From positions 682,001 through 746,000 of the forward strand of contig OZ025781.1 of NCBI GenBank assembly GCA_964019425.1: a stretch of 64,000 nucleotides of DNA, written 5' to 3'. This DNA is from Flectonema sp. DT1601 (lineage: Eukaryota > Euglenozoa > Diplonemea > Diplonemida > Diplonemidae). Shown here one piece after another: positions 50,688 to 61,228 of the stretch (its first letter is position 1; every line of letters starts with the position of its first letter). The translations under genes were made by a program, and so were the position numbers. A model generated the notes under the pieces. It was given only the letters and a program-made list of their open reading frames with translations, had not been told where the DNA came from and searched no databases.

Positions 50688-53642
50688 ATGCAAGTTTTTG
50701 TGACGTGTCCGGATTTAGGATTCCCTGCGGTGTCAGTCACGGTTGGTGCTGATTCTGTTGTGAGCGACGTGTTGATGGAAGCGGCTGGCGAGTGGGATGT
50801 CGATGCGGAGGAAGTTGTACTGTTGTTCGCTGGTGATGTCCTTTGTGAAAGTGAGCGGCTGGCAGATCATGGAGTGGGTGGAGACAGCGAGTTGGAAATT
50901 CGGAAGAAGCTGATTCGGATCTTCGGTAAAAACTGGTTTGTTGATGATAGAAAAAGGGAGATGCTGCTTCTTTGGATTAGAGATCACAATACGGAGGATT
51001 TATATCTGGACACTCCCACATTCTTGGAGGATGGTTGCCTCACTATTGACAAAAGATTGCTTCCTTCAGATGCCAAACGGATTTCCTTCCGCCATTCAAA
51101 CTCCAACAGCACGGTCATCTCACAAGTTACTTCTATTGAAGATTTCTTTTTATCTGAGTGTTCAGAAATCACTTCTGTTGACCTTTCAGGTCTTAGTAGT
51201 ATCACCAGTATTGGAGATGATTTTTTGTCTTATTGTTCAAAAATCACTTCTGTTGACCTTTCAGGTCTTAGTAGTGTCACCAGTATTGGAAATCATTTTT
51301 TATTTCGTTGTTCAGAAATCACTTCTCTTGACCTTTCAGGTCTTAGTAGTGTCACCAGTATTGGAAATCATTTTTTATTTCGTTGTTCAGAAATCACTTC
51401 TGTTGACCTTTCAGGTCTTATTGGTATCACCAGTATTGAAAATTACTTTTTAAATAATTGTTTACAAATCACTTCTGTTGACCTTTCAGGTCTTAGTAGT
51501 GTCACCAGTATTGGATATCATTTTTTGTCTGAGTGTTCAGAAATCACTTCTCTTGACCTTTCAGGTCTTAGTAGTGTCACCAGTATTGGAGATTATTTTT
51601 TGTCTAGTTGTTCAGAAATCACTTCTCTTGACCTTTCAGGTCTTAGTAGTGTCACTAGTATTAAAGATTATTTTTTGTCTAGTTGTTCAGAAATCACTTC
51701 TCTTGACCTTTCAGGTCTTAGTAGTGTCATCAGTATTGGAAATCTTTTTTTGTCTAGTTGTTCAAAAATCACTTCTCTTGACCTTTCAGGTCTTATTAGT
51801 GTCACCAGTATTGGAAATTGTTTTTTGTCTTGGTGTTCAGAAATCACTTCTGTTAACCTTTCAGGTCTTAGTAGTGTCATCAATATTGGAAGTAATTTTT
51901 TGTCTTATTGTCAAAAAATCACTTCTCTTGACCTTTCAGGTCTTAGTAGTGTCACCAGAATTGGAGATTGTTTTTTGTCTTGGTGTTCACAAATAACTTC
52001 TGTTGACCTTTCAGGTCTTAGTAGTGTCACCAGTATTGGATATCGTTTTTTCTCTGAGTGTTCAGAAATCACTTCTCTTGACCTTTCAGGTCTTAGTAGT
52101 GTCACCAGTATTAGAAATCATTTTTTGTCTGATTGTTCAGAAATCACTTCTCTTGAACTTTCAGGTCTTAGTAGTGTCACTAGTATTGAAGGTTGTTTTT
52201 TGTCTAGTTGTTCAGAAATCACTTCTCTTGACCTTTCAGGTCTTAGTAGTGTCATCAGTATTGGAAATTGTTTTTTGTCTTGGTGTTCACAAATAACTTC
52301 TGTTGACCTTTCAGGTCTTAGTAGTGTCACCAGTATTGGATATCGTTTTTTCTCTGAGTGTTCAGAAATCACTTCTCTTGACCTTTCAGGTCTTAGTAGT
52401 GTCACCAGTATTAGAAATCATTTTTTGTCTGATTGTTCAGAAATCACTTCTCTTGAACTTTCAGGTCTTAGTAGTGTCACTAGTATTGAAGGTTGTTTTT
52501 TGTCTAGTTGTTCAGAAATCACTTCTCTTGACCTTTCAGGTCTTAGTAGTGTCATCAGTATTGGAAATTGTTTTTTGTCTTGGTGTTCACAAATAACTTC
52601 TGTTGACCTTTCAGGTCTTAGTAGTGTCACCAGTATTGGATATCGTTTTTTCTCTGAGTGTTCAGAAATCACTTCTCTTGACCTTTCAGGTCTTAGTAGT
52701 GTCACCAGTATTAGAAATCATTTTTTGTCTGATTGTTCAGAAATCACTTCTCTTGAACTTTCAGGTCTTAGTAGTGTCACTAGTATTGAAGGTTGTTTTT
52801 TGTCTAGTTGTTCAGAAATCACTTCTCTTGACCTTTCAGGTCTTAGTAGTGTCATCAGTATTGGAAATTGTTTTTTGTCTAGTTGTTCAGAAATCACTGC
52901 TCTTGACCTTTCAGGTCTTAGTAGTGTCATCAGTATTGGAAATCTTTTTTTGTCTTGTTGTTCAAAAATCACTTCTCTTGACCTTTCAGGTCTTAGTAGT
53001 GTCACCAGTATTGGAAATTGTTTTTTGTCTAGTTGTTCAGAAATCACTGCTCTTGACCTTTCAGGTCTTAGTAGTGTCATCAGTATTGGAGATGATTTTT
53101 TGTCTTGTTGTTCAAAAATCACTTCTCTTGACCTTTCAGGTCTTAGTAGTGTCATCAGTATTGGAAATCTTTTTTTGTCTTGTTGTTCAAAAATCACTTC
53201 TCTTGACCTTTCAGGTCTTAGTAGTGTCACCAGTATTGGAAATTGTTTTTTATTTAGTTGTTCAGAAATCACTTCTCTTGACCTTTCAGGTCTTAGTAGT
53301 GTCACCAGTATTGGAAATCATTTTTTATTTCGTTGTTCAGAAATGACTTCTCTCGACCTTTCAGGTCTTAGTAGTGTCACCAGTATTGGAGATTGTTTTT
53401 TGTCTGAGTGTTCAGAAATCACTTCTCTCGACCTTTCAGGTCTTAGTAGTGTCACCAGTATTGGAGATTGTTTTTTGTCTGAGTGTTCAGAAATCACTTC
53501 TGTTGACCTTTCAGGTCTTAGTGATGTTGAAGAAATTGGTGTGGCCTTCTTCGATAATTGCAGTGCCCTGAAATCTGTTCAGCTGCCTGAAAATAATGGA
53601 GCTCTCTTTGAACCGTCTGTGAAAGCTGCGATTAATCATTAA
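50688..53642 (+). CDS. Ubiquitin-like/LRR repeat protein, copy C
   Basis: This encodes 984 residues: a Ubl domain and linker as in copy A (with EIRKK in place of EMRKK), about 32 LRR units of 25 residues and the same cap. A 300-bp, four-unit block occurs three times in a row (starting near 52003, 52303 and 52603), where copy B has fewer. Its first ~1.74 kb equals copy B. Later units include variants absent from A, such as EITALDLS. The frame is intact. Confidence 0.85.
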   Translation: MQVFVTCPDLGFPAVSVTVGADSVVSDVLMEAAGEWDVDAEEVVLLFAGDVLCESERLADHGVGGDSELEIRKKLIRIFGKNWFVDDRKREMLLLWIRDHNTEDLYLDTPTFLEDGCLTIDKRLLPSDAKRISFRHSNSNSTVISQVTSIEDFFLSECSEITSVDLSGLSSITSIGDDFLSYCSKITSVDLSGLSSVTSIGNHFLFRCSEITSLDLSGLSSVTSIGNHFLFRCSEITSVDLSGLIGITSIENYFLNNCLQITSVDLSGLSSVTSIGYHFLSECSEITSLDLSGLSSVTSIGDYFLSSCSEITSLDLSGLSSVTSIKDYFLSSCSEITSLDLSGLSSVISIGNLFLSSCSKITSLDLSGLISVTSIGNCFLSWCSEITSVNLSGLSSVINIGSNFLSYCQKITSLDLSGLSSVTRIGDCFLSWCSQITSVDLSGLSSVTSIGYRFFSECSEITSLDLSGLSSVTSIRNHFLSDCSEITSLELSGLSSVTSIEGCFLSSCSEITSLDLSGLSSVISIGNCFLSWCSQITSVDLSGLSSVTSIGYRFFSECSEITSLDLSGLSSVTSIRNHFLSDCSEITSLELSGLSSVTSIEGCFLSSCSEITSLDLSGLSSVISIGNCFLSWCSQITSVDLSGLSSVTSIGYRFFSECSEITSLDLSGLSSVTSIRNHFLSDCSEITSLELSGLSSVTSIEGCFLSSCSEITSLDLSGLSSVISIGNCFLSSCSEITALDLSGLSSVISIGNLFLSCCSKITSLDLSGLSSVTSIGNCFLSSCSEITALDLSGLSSVISIGDDFLSCCSKITSLDLSGLSSVISIGNLFLSCCSKITSLDLSGLSSVTSIGNCFLFSCSEITSLDLSGLSSVTSIGNHFLFRCSEMTSLDLSGLSSVTSIGDCFLSECSEITSLDLSGLSSVTSIGDCFLSECSEITSVDLSGLSDVEEIGVAFFDNCSALKSVQLPENNGALFEPSVKAAINH

Positions 53643-55401
53643 ATGTAAAGTGTTGAATTGATTCTTGGTTGTCATGTATTTTATATTTTTAATGTTTTGT
53701 TGTCAATAAAACGTGGTATCAACTTTTACCAAGTGACGAGACCTCGGAATCTATGATTCTCCTCGCGTCTCATCACTTCTCTTCCGATGATATTATTCTG
53801 CCAAGTTATCTTTTTTTCCCTGAGCGTTTGCTAGTAATACTGTTTGCGATTATACAAAAATCTACGTCTGTTTTCTGAGTAATCTTTTTTTTTTGTTCCG
53901 ACGAAGTCGGAAAAGAAACTATTCAGATTGAAAGTCGATATTTCTTATGGTCATGATTAATTTTCACCATGCGACAGGATTTTGTCCCCCCGAATTGCCA
54001 GATTCGACAACGTCTTGTGGTCAGTAAGACGAAAAATAGTTTTTTTTTCATTTTTATATTTTCTTTTTTGTTTTTTCTAAACGTAATTATTCTTTGATTA
54101 ACAATTACAAATATTTTTCAGTCAAGTACTTGATATTAATTTTGTTTTTAATACCTAAAGTTATTACTGTTTTTACATTGTAAAAGTAGCACCCCATGCG
54201 ACAGGATTTTATCTGTGTTTAACGAAATATAAGGCTGATCTGAATGGTTTTTTTGTACTTATTTTGTTTCACACCCCGTCCTTGGATCTGACAGGTATTT
54301 TTCAGTTGGGTACTTTGATATTAATTTAATTTCAAATTATTTACAAGATATTCGTAAAATGTATCAAGCGAAAGTTATTTTGTAGTGTTCATTCTTTTAT
54401 CAGACTTTCAAGCCTTTCCCCGTTTTCAATAATAAATCTTAATCCCACCCGCCATTCCTCGTAGTGCCGATCCTCCCCAAGGGAAGATCGGCACATCAAT
54501 GTTCATGAAGCAGATACTCTAAGGCAGACGTCTACTCGTCGTCAAGGGTAGACCGCCAAGTTGACGACCCTATATGTATATGATTACCGAGTGAATTGTT
54601 TTCTATCCTTCATCATCATCTTTCTTTCATCAGGGGCAAAAAGAATGCAATAGTTGATTACCGAGTACAACAAAGTTTTTATATTTATCACTCTAATTTA
54701 CTACACTCAGTAGATGTAAATTCATGTAGCGTTGGTGCATCAAAGTAGTTGAGAATTTGAATCGAAACTGCCTCAAAGATTCTGTTTTTAAGTTGTCAAA
54801 GTTTCACCCCAACCTTCGGATTTAATAAAAGAGCTGTTTTATTATTTTTAATATAAGCTAACTCATTTGTTTGAAAAAAATGATTTCCAATTAATGTCTT
54901 TGCTGAAAAAACCCGTCGATGCCACCACCCCAACATTATTTGTTAGGATTATACAGCCCCCTCATGTTTTCTAACTGAATTCTGGATAACACTACCATAA
55001 TTTATGTAAAGTGAGTACTCCGCTATTAGTGTTACTACGAACTAGCAATATGGGTAGGCCATCAAATCCTGATGGATAGATTAGGGGGGTGTGTGTCCTG
55101 TCGGTTCCGAATGTGAAATCTATTACAATTAATGAAGACTTGGTTGTGGATTTACTTATTAATTTATTAGAGGATTCAGACATTCTAGTTTTCAGAGAGG
55201 AGCAAGACAGGTCATGTTATTTTATAGGAAATTACAACTACAGAATATGTTGCACTATTCAGGAATCGAAGCTGCTTTTCAGTTTTTCCTTATTACTTTA
55301 CGATTGTTGCCGCCGTTTTGGAACACTTCATCAATATTAATAAACCTTTTCGTCTCTCAGTAGATTACTAAAAAAAAGGAAAACAAAAAACAACAACAAC
55401 A
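53643..55401. repeat. Spacer C-D of the Ubl-LRR array
   Basis: Length 1759 bp. It matches the other spacers but lacks about 110 bp near 54330 (the segment with GTTGGTAACGTGCCGC and the GGTTGGGTCAACCAAC palindrome). It shares diagnostic bases with spacer D-E (for example TTATACAAAAATC, GTCTTGTGG, CTACACTCAG), so these two form a subtype distinct from A-B and B-C. The 83-codon frame is at 55089-55340. Confidence 0.9.
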
Positions 55402-57681
55402 ATGCAAGTTTTTGTGACGTGTCCGGATTTGGGATTCCCTGCGGTGTCAGTCACGGTTGGTGCTGATTCTGTTGTGAGCGACGTGTTGACGGAAGCGGCT
55501 GGCGAGTGGGATGTCGATGCGGAGGAAGTTGTACTGTTGTTCGCTGGTGATGTCCTTTGTGAAAGTGAGCGGCTGGCAGATCATGGAGTGGGTGGAGACA
55601 GCGAGTTGGAAATGCGGAAGAAGCTGATTCGGATCTTCGGTAAAAACTGGTTTGTTGATGATAGAAAAAGGGAGATGCTGCTTCTTTGGATTAGAGATCA
55701 CAATACGGAGGATTTATATCTGGACACTCCCACATTCTTGGAGGATGGTTGCCTCACTGTTGACAAAAGATTGCTTCCTTCAGATGCCAAACGGATTTCC
55801 TTCCGCCATTCAAACTCCAACAGCACGGTCATCTCACAAGTTACTTCTATTGAAGATTTCTTTTTATCTAATTGTTCACAAATCACTTCTCTTGACCTTT
55901 CAGGTCTTAGTAGTATCACCAGTATTGGAAATAGTTTTTTGTCTGAGTGTTCACAAATCACTTCTGTTGACCTTTCAGGTCTTAGTAGTGTCACCAGTAT
56001 TGGAAATAGTTTTTTGTCTGAGTGTTCAGAAATCACTTCTCTTGACCTTTCAGGTCTTAGTAGTGTCATCAATATTGGAAGTAATTTTTTGTCTTATTGT
56101 TCAGAAATCACTTCTCTTGACCTTTCAGGTCTCAGTAGTGTCACCAGTATTGGAAAGCATTTTTTGTCTAGTTGTTCAGAAATCACTTCTGTTGACCTTT
56201 CAGGTCTTATTAGTGTCACCAGTATTGGAAATCGTTTTTTGTCTTATTGTTCAGAAATCACTTCTCTTGACCTTTCAGGTCTCAGTAGTGTCGCCAGTAT
56301 TGGAAATAGTTTTTTGTCTGAGTGTTCAGAAATCACTTCTCTTAACCTTTCAGGTCTTAGTAGTGTCAGTAGTATTGGAAATCATTTTTTGTATATTTGT
56401 TCCAAAATCACTTCTGTTGACCTTTCAGGTCTTAGAAGTGTCACCAGTATTGGAAATTCTTTTTTGTCTTGGTGTTCAGAAATCACTTCTGTTGACCTTT
56501 CAGGTATTAGTAGTGTCATCAATATTGGAAGTAATTTTTTGTCTTATTGTCAAGAAATCACTTCTCTTGACCTTTCAGGTCTTAGTAGTGTCACCAGAAT
56601 TGGAGATTGTTTTTTGTCTGAGTGTTCACAAATAACTTCTGTTGACCTTTCAGGTCTTAGTAGTGTCACCAGTATTGGAGATGATTTTTTGTCTTGTTGT
56701 TCAAAAATCACTTCTCTTGACCTTTCGGGTCTTAGTAGTATCATCAGTATTGGAAATTGTTTTTTGTGTTATTGTTCAAAAATCACTTCTGTTGACCTTT
56801 CAGGTCTTAGTAGTGTCACCAGTATTGGAGATTATTTTTTGTCTTATTGTTCAAAAATCACTTCTCTTGACCTTTCAGGTCTTAGTAGTGTCATCAGTAT
56901 TGGAGATGATTTTTTGTCTTGTTGTTCAAAAATCACTTCTCTTGACCTTTCAGGTCTTAGTAGTGTCACCAGTATTGGAAATCATTTTTTATTTCGTTGT
57001 TCAGAAATGACTTCTCTTGACCTTTCAGGTCTTATTGGTATCACCAGTATTGAAAATTACTTTTTAAATAATTGTTCACAAATCACTTCTCTTGACCTTT
57101 CAAGTCTTAGTAGTGTCACCAGTATTGGATATCGTTTTTTGTCTGAGTGTTCAGAAATCACTTCTCTTGACCTTTCAGGTCTTAGTAGTGTCATCAGTAT
57201 TGGAAATTGTTTTTTGTCTAGTTGTTCAAAAATCACTTCTCTTGACCTTTCAGGTCTTTGTAGTGTCACCAGTATTGACGATTATTTTTTGTCTTGTTGT
57301 TCAAAAATCACTTCTCTTGACCTTTCAGGTCTTAGTAGTGTCACCAGTATTGGATATCGTTTTTTGTCTGAGTGTTCAGAAATCACTTCTCTTGACCTTT
57401 CAGGTCTTAGTAGTGTCACCAGTATTGGAGATTGTTTTTTGTCTGAGTGTTCAGAAATCACTTCTCTTGACCTTTCAGGTCTTAGTAGTGTCACCAGAAT
57501 TGGAGATTGTTTTTTGTCTGAGTGTTCACAAATAACTTCTGTTGACCTTTCAGGTCTTAGTGATGTTGAAAAAATTGGTGTGGCCTTCTTCGATAATTGC
57601 AGTGCCCTGAAATCTGTTCAGCTGCCTGAAAATAATGGAGCTCTCTTTGAACCGTCTGTGAAAGCTGCGATTAATCATTAA
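55402..57681 (+). CDS. Ubiquitin-like/LRR repeat protein, copy D
   Basis: This encodes 759 residues with the Ubl domain (Thr30 where A has Met), the linker, about 23 LRR units and the cap (DVEKIG where others have DVEEIG). The repeats are more diverse than in A-C, with units such as SIGKHFLSSC, SIGNHFLYIC and SLSSVTSIGYRFLSEC, and there are no long internal duplications. It may represent an older, less homogenised member. The leader has the CTCTCAG acceptor-like site about 41 nt before the ATG. Confidence 0.85.
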   Translation: MQVFVTCPDLGFPAVSVTVGADSVVSDVLTEAAGEWDVDAEEVVLLFAGDVLCESERLADHGVGGDSELEMRKKLIRIFGKNWFVDDRKREMLLLWIRDHNTEDLYLDTPTFLEDGCLTVDKRLLPSDAKRISFRHSNSNSTVISQVTSIEDFFLSNCSQITSLDLSGLSSITSIGNSFLSECSQITSVDLSGLSSVTSIGNSFLSECSEITSLDLSGLSSVINIGSNFLSYCSEITSLDLSGLSSVTSIGKHFLSSCSEITSVDLSGLISVTSIGNRFLSYCSEITSLDLSGLSSVASIGNSFLSECSEITSLNLSGLSSVSSIGNHFLYICSKITSVDLSGLRSVTSIGNSFLSWCSEITSVDLSGISSVINIGSNFLSYCQEITSLDLSGLSSVTRIGDCFLSECSQITSVDLSGLSSVTSIGDDFLSCCSKITSLDLSGLSSIISIGNCFLCYCSKITSVDLSGLSSVTSIGDYFLSYCSKITSLDLSGLSSVISIGDDFLSCCSKITSLDLSGLSSVTSIGNHFLFRCSEMTSLDLSGLIGITSIENYFLNNCSQITSLDLSSLSSVTSIGYRFLSECSEITSLDLSGLSSVISIGNCFLSSCSKITSLDLSGLCSVTSIDDYFLSCCSKITSLDLSGLSSVTSIGYRFLSECSEITSLDLSGLSSVTSIGDCFLSECSEITSLDLSGLSSVTRIGDCFLSECSQITSVDLSGLSDVEKIGVAFFDNCSALKSVQLPENNGALFEPSVKAAINH

Positions 57682-59500
57682 ATGTAAAGTGTTGAATTGA
57701 TTCTTGGTTGTCATGTATTTTATATTTTTAATGTTTTGTTGTCAATAAAACGTGGTATCAACTTTTACCAAGTGACGAGACCTCGGAATCTATGATTCTC
57801 CTCGCGTCTCATCACTTCTCTTCCGATGATATTATTCTGCCAAGTTATCTTTTTTTCCCTGAGCGTTTGCTAGTAATACTGTTTGCGATTATACAAAAAT
57901 CTACGTCTGTTTTCTGAGTAATCTTTTTTTTTTGTTCCGACGAAGTCGGAAAAGAAACTATTCAGATTGAAAGTCGATATTTCTTATGGTCATGATTAAT
58001 TTTCACCATGCGACAGGATTTTGTCCCCCCGAATTGCCAGATTCGACAACGTCTTGTGGTCAGTAAGACGAAAAATAGTTTTTTTTTCATTTTTATATTT
58101 TCTTTTTTGTTTTTTCTAAACGTAATTATTCTTTGATTAACAATTACAAATATTTTTCAGTCAAGTACTTGATATTAATTTTGTTTTTAATACCTAAAGT
58201 TATTACTGTTTTTACATTGTAAAAGTAGCACCCCATGCGACAGGATTTTATCTGTGTTTAACGAAATATAAGGCTGATCTGAATGGTTTTTTTGTACTTA
58301 TTTTGTTTCACACCCCGTCCTTGGATCTGACAGGTATTTTTCAGTTGAGTACTTTGATATTAATTTAATTTTAATACCAAAATTCCATGTTGGTAACGTG
58401 CCGCTAACAATGAATGAAGAGGGAGAAAAGCTTCTGTTTGGTTGGGTCAACCAACTGAACGTTTCTCCGCCGATATCGGGACGGAAATTATTTACAAGAT
58501 ATTCGTAAAATGTATCAAGCGAAAGTTATTTTGTAGTGTTCATTCTTTTATCAGACTTTCAAGCCTTTCCCCGTTTTCAATAAATCTTAATCCCACCCGC
58601 CATTCCTCGTAGTGCCGATCCTCCCCAAGGGAAGATCGGCACATTAATGTTCATGAAGCAGATACTCTAAGGCAGACGTCTACTCGTCGTCAAGGGTAGA
58701 CCGCCAAGTTGACGACCCTATATGTATATGATTACCGAGTGAATTGTTTTCTATCCTTCATCATCATCTTTCTTTCATCAGGTGCAAAAAGAATGCAATA
58801 GTTGATTACCGAGTACAACAAAGTTTTTATATTTATCACTCTAATTTACTACACTCAGTAGATGTAAATTCATGTAGCGTTGGTGCATCAAAGTAGTTGA
58901 GAATTTGAATCAAAACTGCCTCGAAGATTCTGTTTTTAAGTTGTCAAAGTTTCACCCCAACCTTCGGATTTAATAAAAGAGCTGTTTTATTATTTTTAAT
59001 ATAAGCTAACTCATTTGTTTGAAAAAAATGATTTCCAATTAATGTCTTTGCTGAAAAAACCCGTCGATGCCACCACCCCAACATTATTTGTTAGGATTAT
59101 ACAGCCCCCTCATGTTTTCTAACTGAATTCTGGATAACACTACCATAATTTATGTAAAGTGAGTACTCCGCTATTAGTGTTACTACGAACTAGCAATATG
59201 GGTAGGCCATCAAATCCTGATGGATAGATTAGGGGGGTGTGTGTCCTGTCGGTTCCGAATGTGAAATCTATTACAATTAATGAAGACTTGGTTGTGGATT
59301 TACTTATTAATTTATTAGAGGATTCAGACATTCTAGTTTTTAGAGAAGAGCAAGACGGGTCATGTTATTTTATAGGAAATTACAACTACAGAATATGTTG
59401 CACTATTCAGGAATCGAAGCTGCTTTTCAGTTTTTCCTTATTACTTTACGATTGTTGCCGCCGTTTTGGAACACTTCATCAATATTAATATCTCTCACCA
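57682..59500. repeat. Spacer D-E of the Ubl-LRR array
   Basis: Length 1819 bp; same structure as the others, including the segment missing from spacer C-D. Its 3' end is altered: after CAATATTAAT it jumps to ATCTCTCACCA and the ATG of copy E, so the TCTCTCAG acceptor and A-rich leader present in the others are lost. The 83-codon frame is at 59237-59488. Confidence 0.9.
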
Positions 59501-60061
59501 ATGCAAGTTTTTGTGACGTGTCCGGATTTGGGATTCCCTGCGGTGTCAGTCACGGTTGGTGCTGATTCTGTTGTGAGCGACGTGTTGACGGAAGCGGCTG
59601 GCGAGTGGGATGTCGATGCGGAGGAAGTTGTACTGTTGTTCGCTGGTGATGTCCTTTGTGAAAGTGAGCGGCTGGCAGATCATGGAGTGGGTGGAGACAG
59701 CGAGTTGGAAATGCGGAAGAAGCTGATTCGGATCTTCGGTAAAAACTGGTTTGTTGATGATAGAAAAAGGCAGATGCTGCTTCTTTGGATTAGAGACCAC
59801 AATACGGAGGATTTATATCTGGACACTCCCGCATTCTTGGAGGATGGTTGCCTCACTGTTGACAAAAGATTGCTTCCTTCAGATGCCAAACGGATTTCCT
59901 TCCGCCATTCAAACTCCAACAGCACGGTCATCTCACAAGTTACTTCTATTGAAGATCTTTTTTTATCTAATTGTTCACAAATCACTTCTCTTGACCTTTC
60001 AGGTCTTAGTAGTACCAGTATTGGAAATGTATTCTTTTATCCCCGTTTTATTTTCTGGTAG
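59501..60061 (+). pseudogene. Truncated Ubl-LRR copy E
   Basis: The Ubl domain and linker are intact but only about 1.5 LRR units follow. One unit has lost one codon (SSTSIGN). At about 60029 unrelated sequence begins and a stop follows soon, giving 186 residues. With its leader acceptor also lost it is probably a non-functional relic, although a short Ubl-linker protein could still be made. Confidence 0.8.
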
Positions 60062-60879
60062 CCTAACCTTTAAAAAAAAAGGACAACATAGCAGCAGGTC
60101 AGGTGATCCTGGCCCGTGATACTCAGGCACCCAGAGCTCACAGGGGCACCGGATTTTTATTTTTTCCTTAGTGGCATGATTTCCCTTTACCCCCATTTCC
60201 TTCAAACTTCCCCCGTTTCGTCTTTTCACGCATGGGGGGATTATAAGTTCAGGTCGCCTGAAATATATTAACAGTATCAGCCCCGCGAGTTACTCGGGGA
60301 GCTCCCATGCAATGTGTGGAGAAAGAGGCCATCCCTGTAGCTCCCGTACTGGGGGTTATGATTGTTGAAAATTACAACCCGTTGTATCAAGACTTGTGCT
60401 CTAGTAATGGTGGTAATGGAGCCCTGCTATTAGGCTCCTTCATTGGGGCTGAACGCGCTTACGTGTTAACCATACGCATACGGGTCGACCACCGAAGTTA
60501 CTGTGAACAAACCAGCGTGTTCAAAGCAGGCGTTCGTCTTGTATGATAAAGCATGGAATAACAAGGGATCGATTCTCTCGGTCATTTTTGTTCCCCCTAC
60601 CTCTCTGCTTTACTACGTCGTTTTTTGTGGCATTTCTTTTCTTATTTTCTTTTCTTTTCCATCCTGTTCCTTCACATGCAGTTTTTCGAGCGGTTGTGAA
60701 CCACCTTGGGTCTCTTACGGTCTCCAAGCTACTGTTGTGCGAAGAAACAAATCTGTTGGTGCGGTGGCCTTCCGACGCCACCTGGGCCGCAACTCGTTCA
60801 CAGTGCCCTACCCGGTTCTCCACCGGACCGCCTGAGCGACGGGATCCATGGGATTCAAACCCCTAAACACTGGTTAATT
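60030..60879. other. Unidentified ~850-bp insertion in copy E
   Basis: LRR-coding sequence stops at about 60029 and resumes in the same repeat register at about 60880 (ATTGTTCAGAAATCACTTCTG), so about 850 bp of foreign sequence was inserted. It is GC-richer than its surroundings. It has a CCCCG...CGGGG hairpin near 60281-60300, a GGTGGC...GCCACC hairpin near 60760-60785, and GATTCAAACC near 60853, which resembles a pol III B box. No convincing protein is encoded. It may be a non-autonomous mobile element. Confidence 0.5.
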
Positions 60880-60917
60880 TTTTTTTATTGTTCAGAAATC
60901 ACTTCTGTTGACCTTTC
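60880..60917 (+). pseudogene. Terminal LRR fragment at the edge of the array
   Basis: Part of one 75-bp LRR unit (to GACCTTTCA) ends abruptly at the point where the satellite resumes with TGTACGAAACATACC. Confidence 0.8.
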
Positions 60918-61177
60918 ATGTACGAAACATACCATGCACCACTCTGATGTTTCATGATTGATATGGTTACACACACACAAATATTTTATGCTGATTAACT
61001 CTCCCATTCTCTCTCTCTGGTATTTTTGATTTCCTGTTCTACATGAAGTTCCCCACCCATGGGTAAATTCCATGGTGAATTGTATCCCATCATGGAAAAT
61101 TCTACTCACGCCGTCCAATTACCATCTACTTTGACCAATCTGATGTTTCGGATCGATGTAGTTACACACATTGTTGA
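60917..61177. repeat. Satellite monomer at the right edge of the LRR block
   Basis: One monomer starts at TGTACGAAACATACCATG, the same monomer position at which the satellite broke off at 32238. It is good to about 61092. A diverged scrap (TCTGATGTTTC...GTTACACACA) follows at about 61140-61177. Confidence 0.85.
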
Positions 61178-61228
61178 ACGTCTAGGTTGCCGTTAGTTCT
61201 AATTATTTTTACAGAATATTATAATAGA

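Noticed and set aside
60760-60870. tRNA-like or tRNA-derived SINE sequence in the copy E insertion
   Set aside because: There is a B-box-like sequence and some hairpins, but no A box and no cloverleaf; only noted as a possibility.
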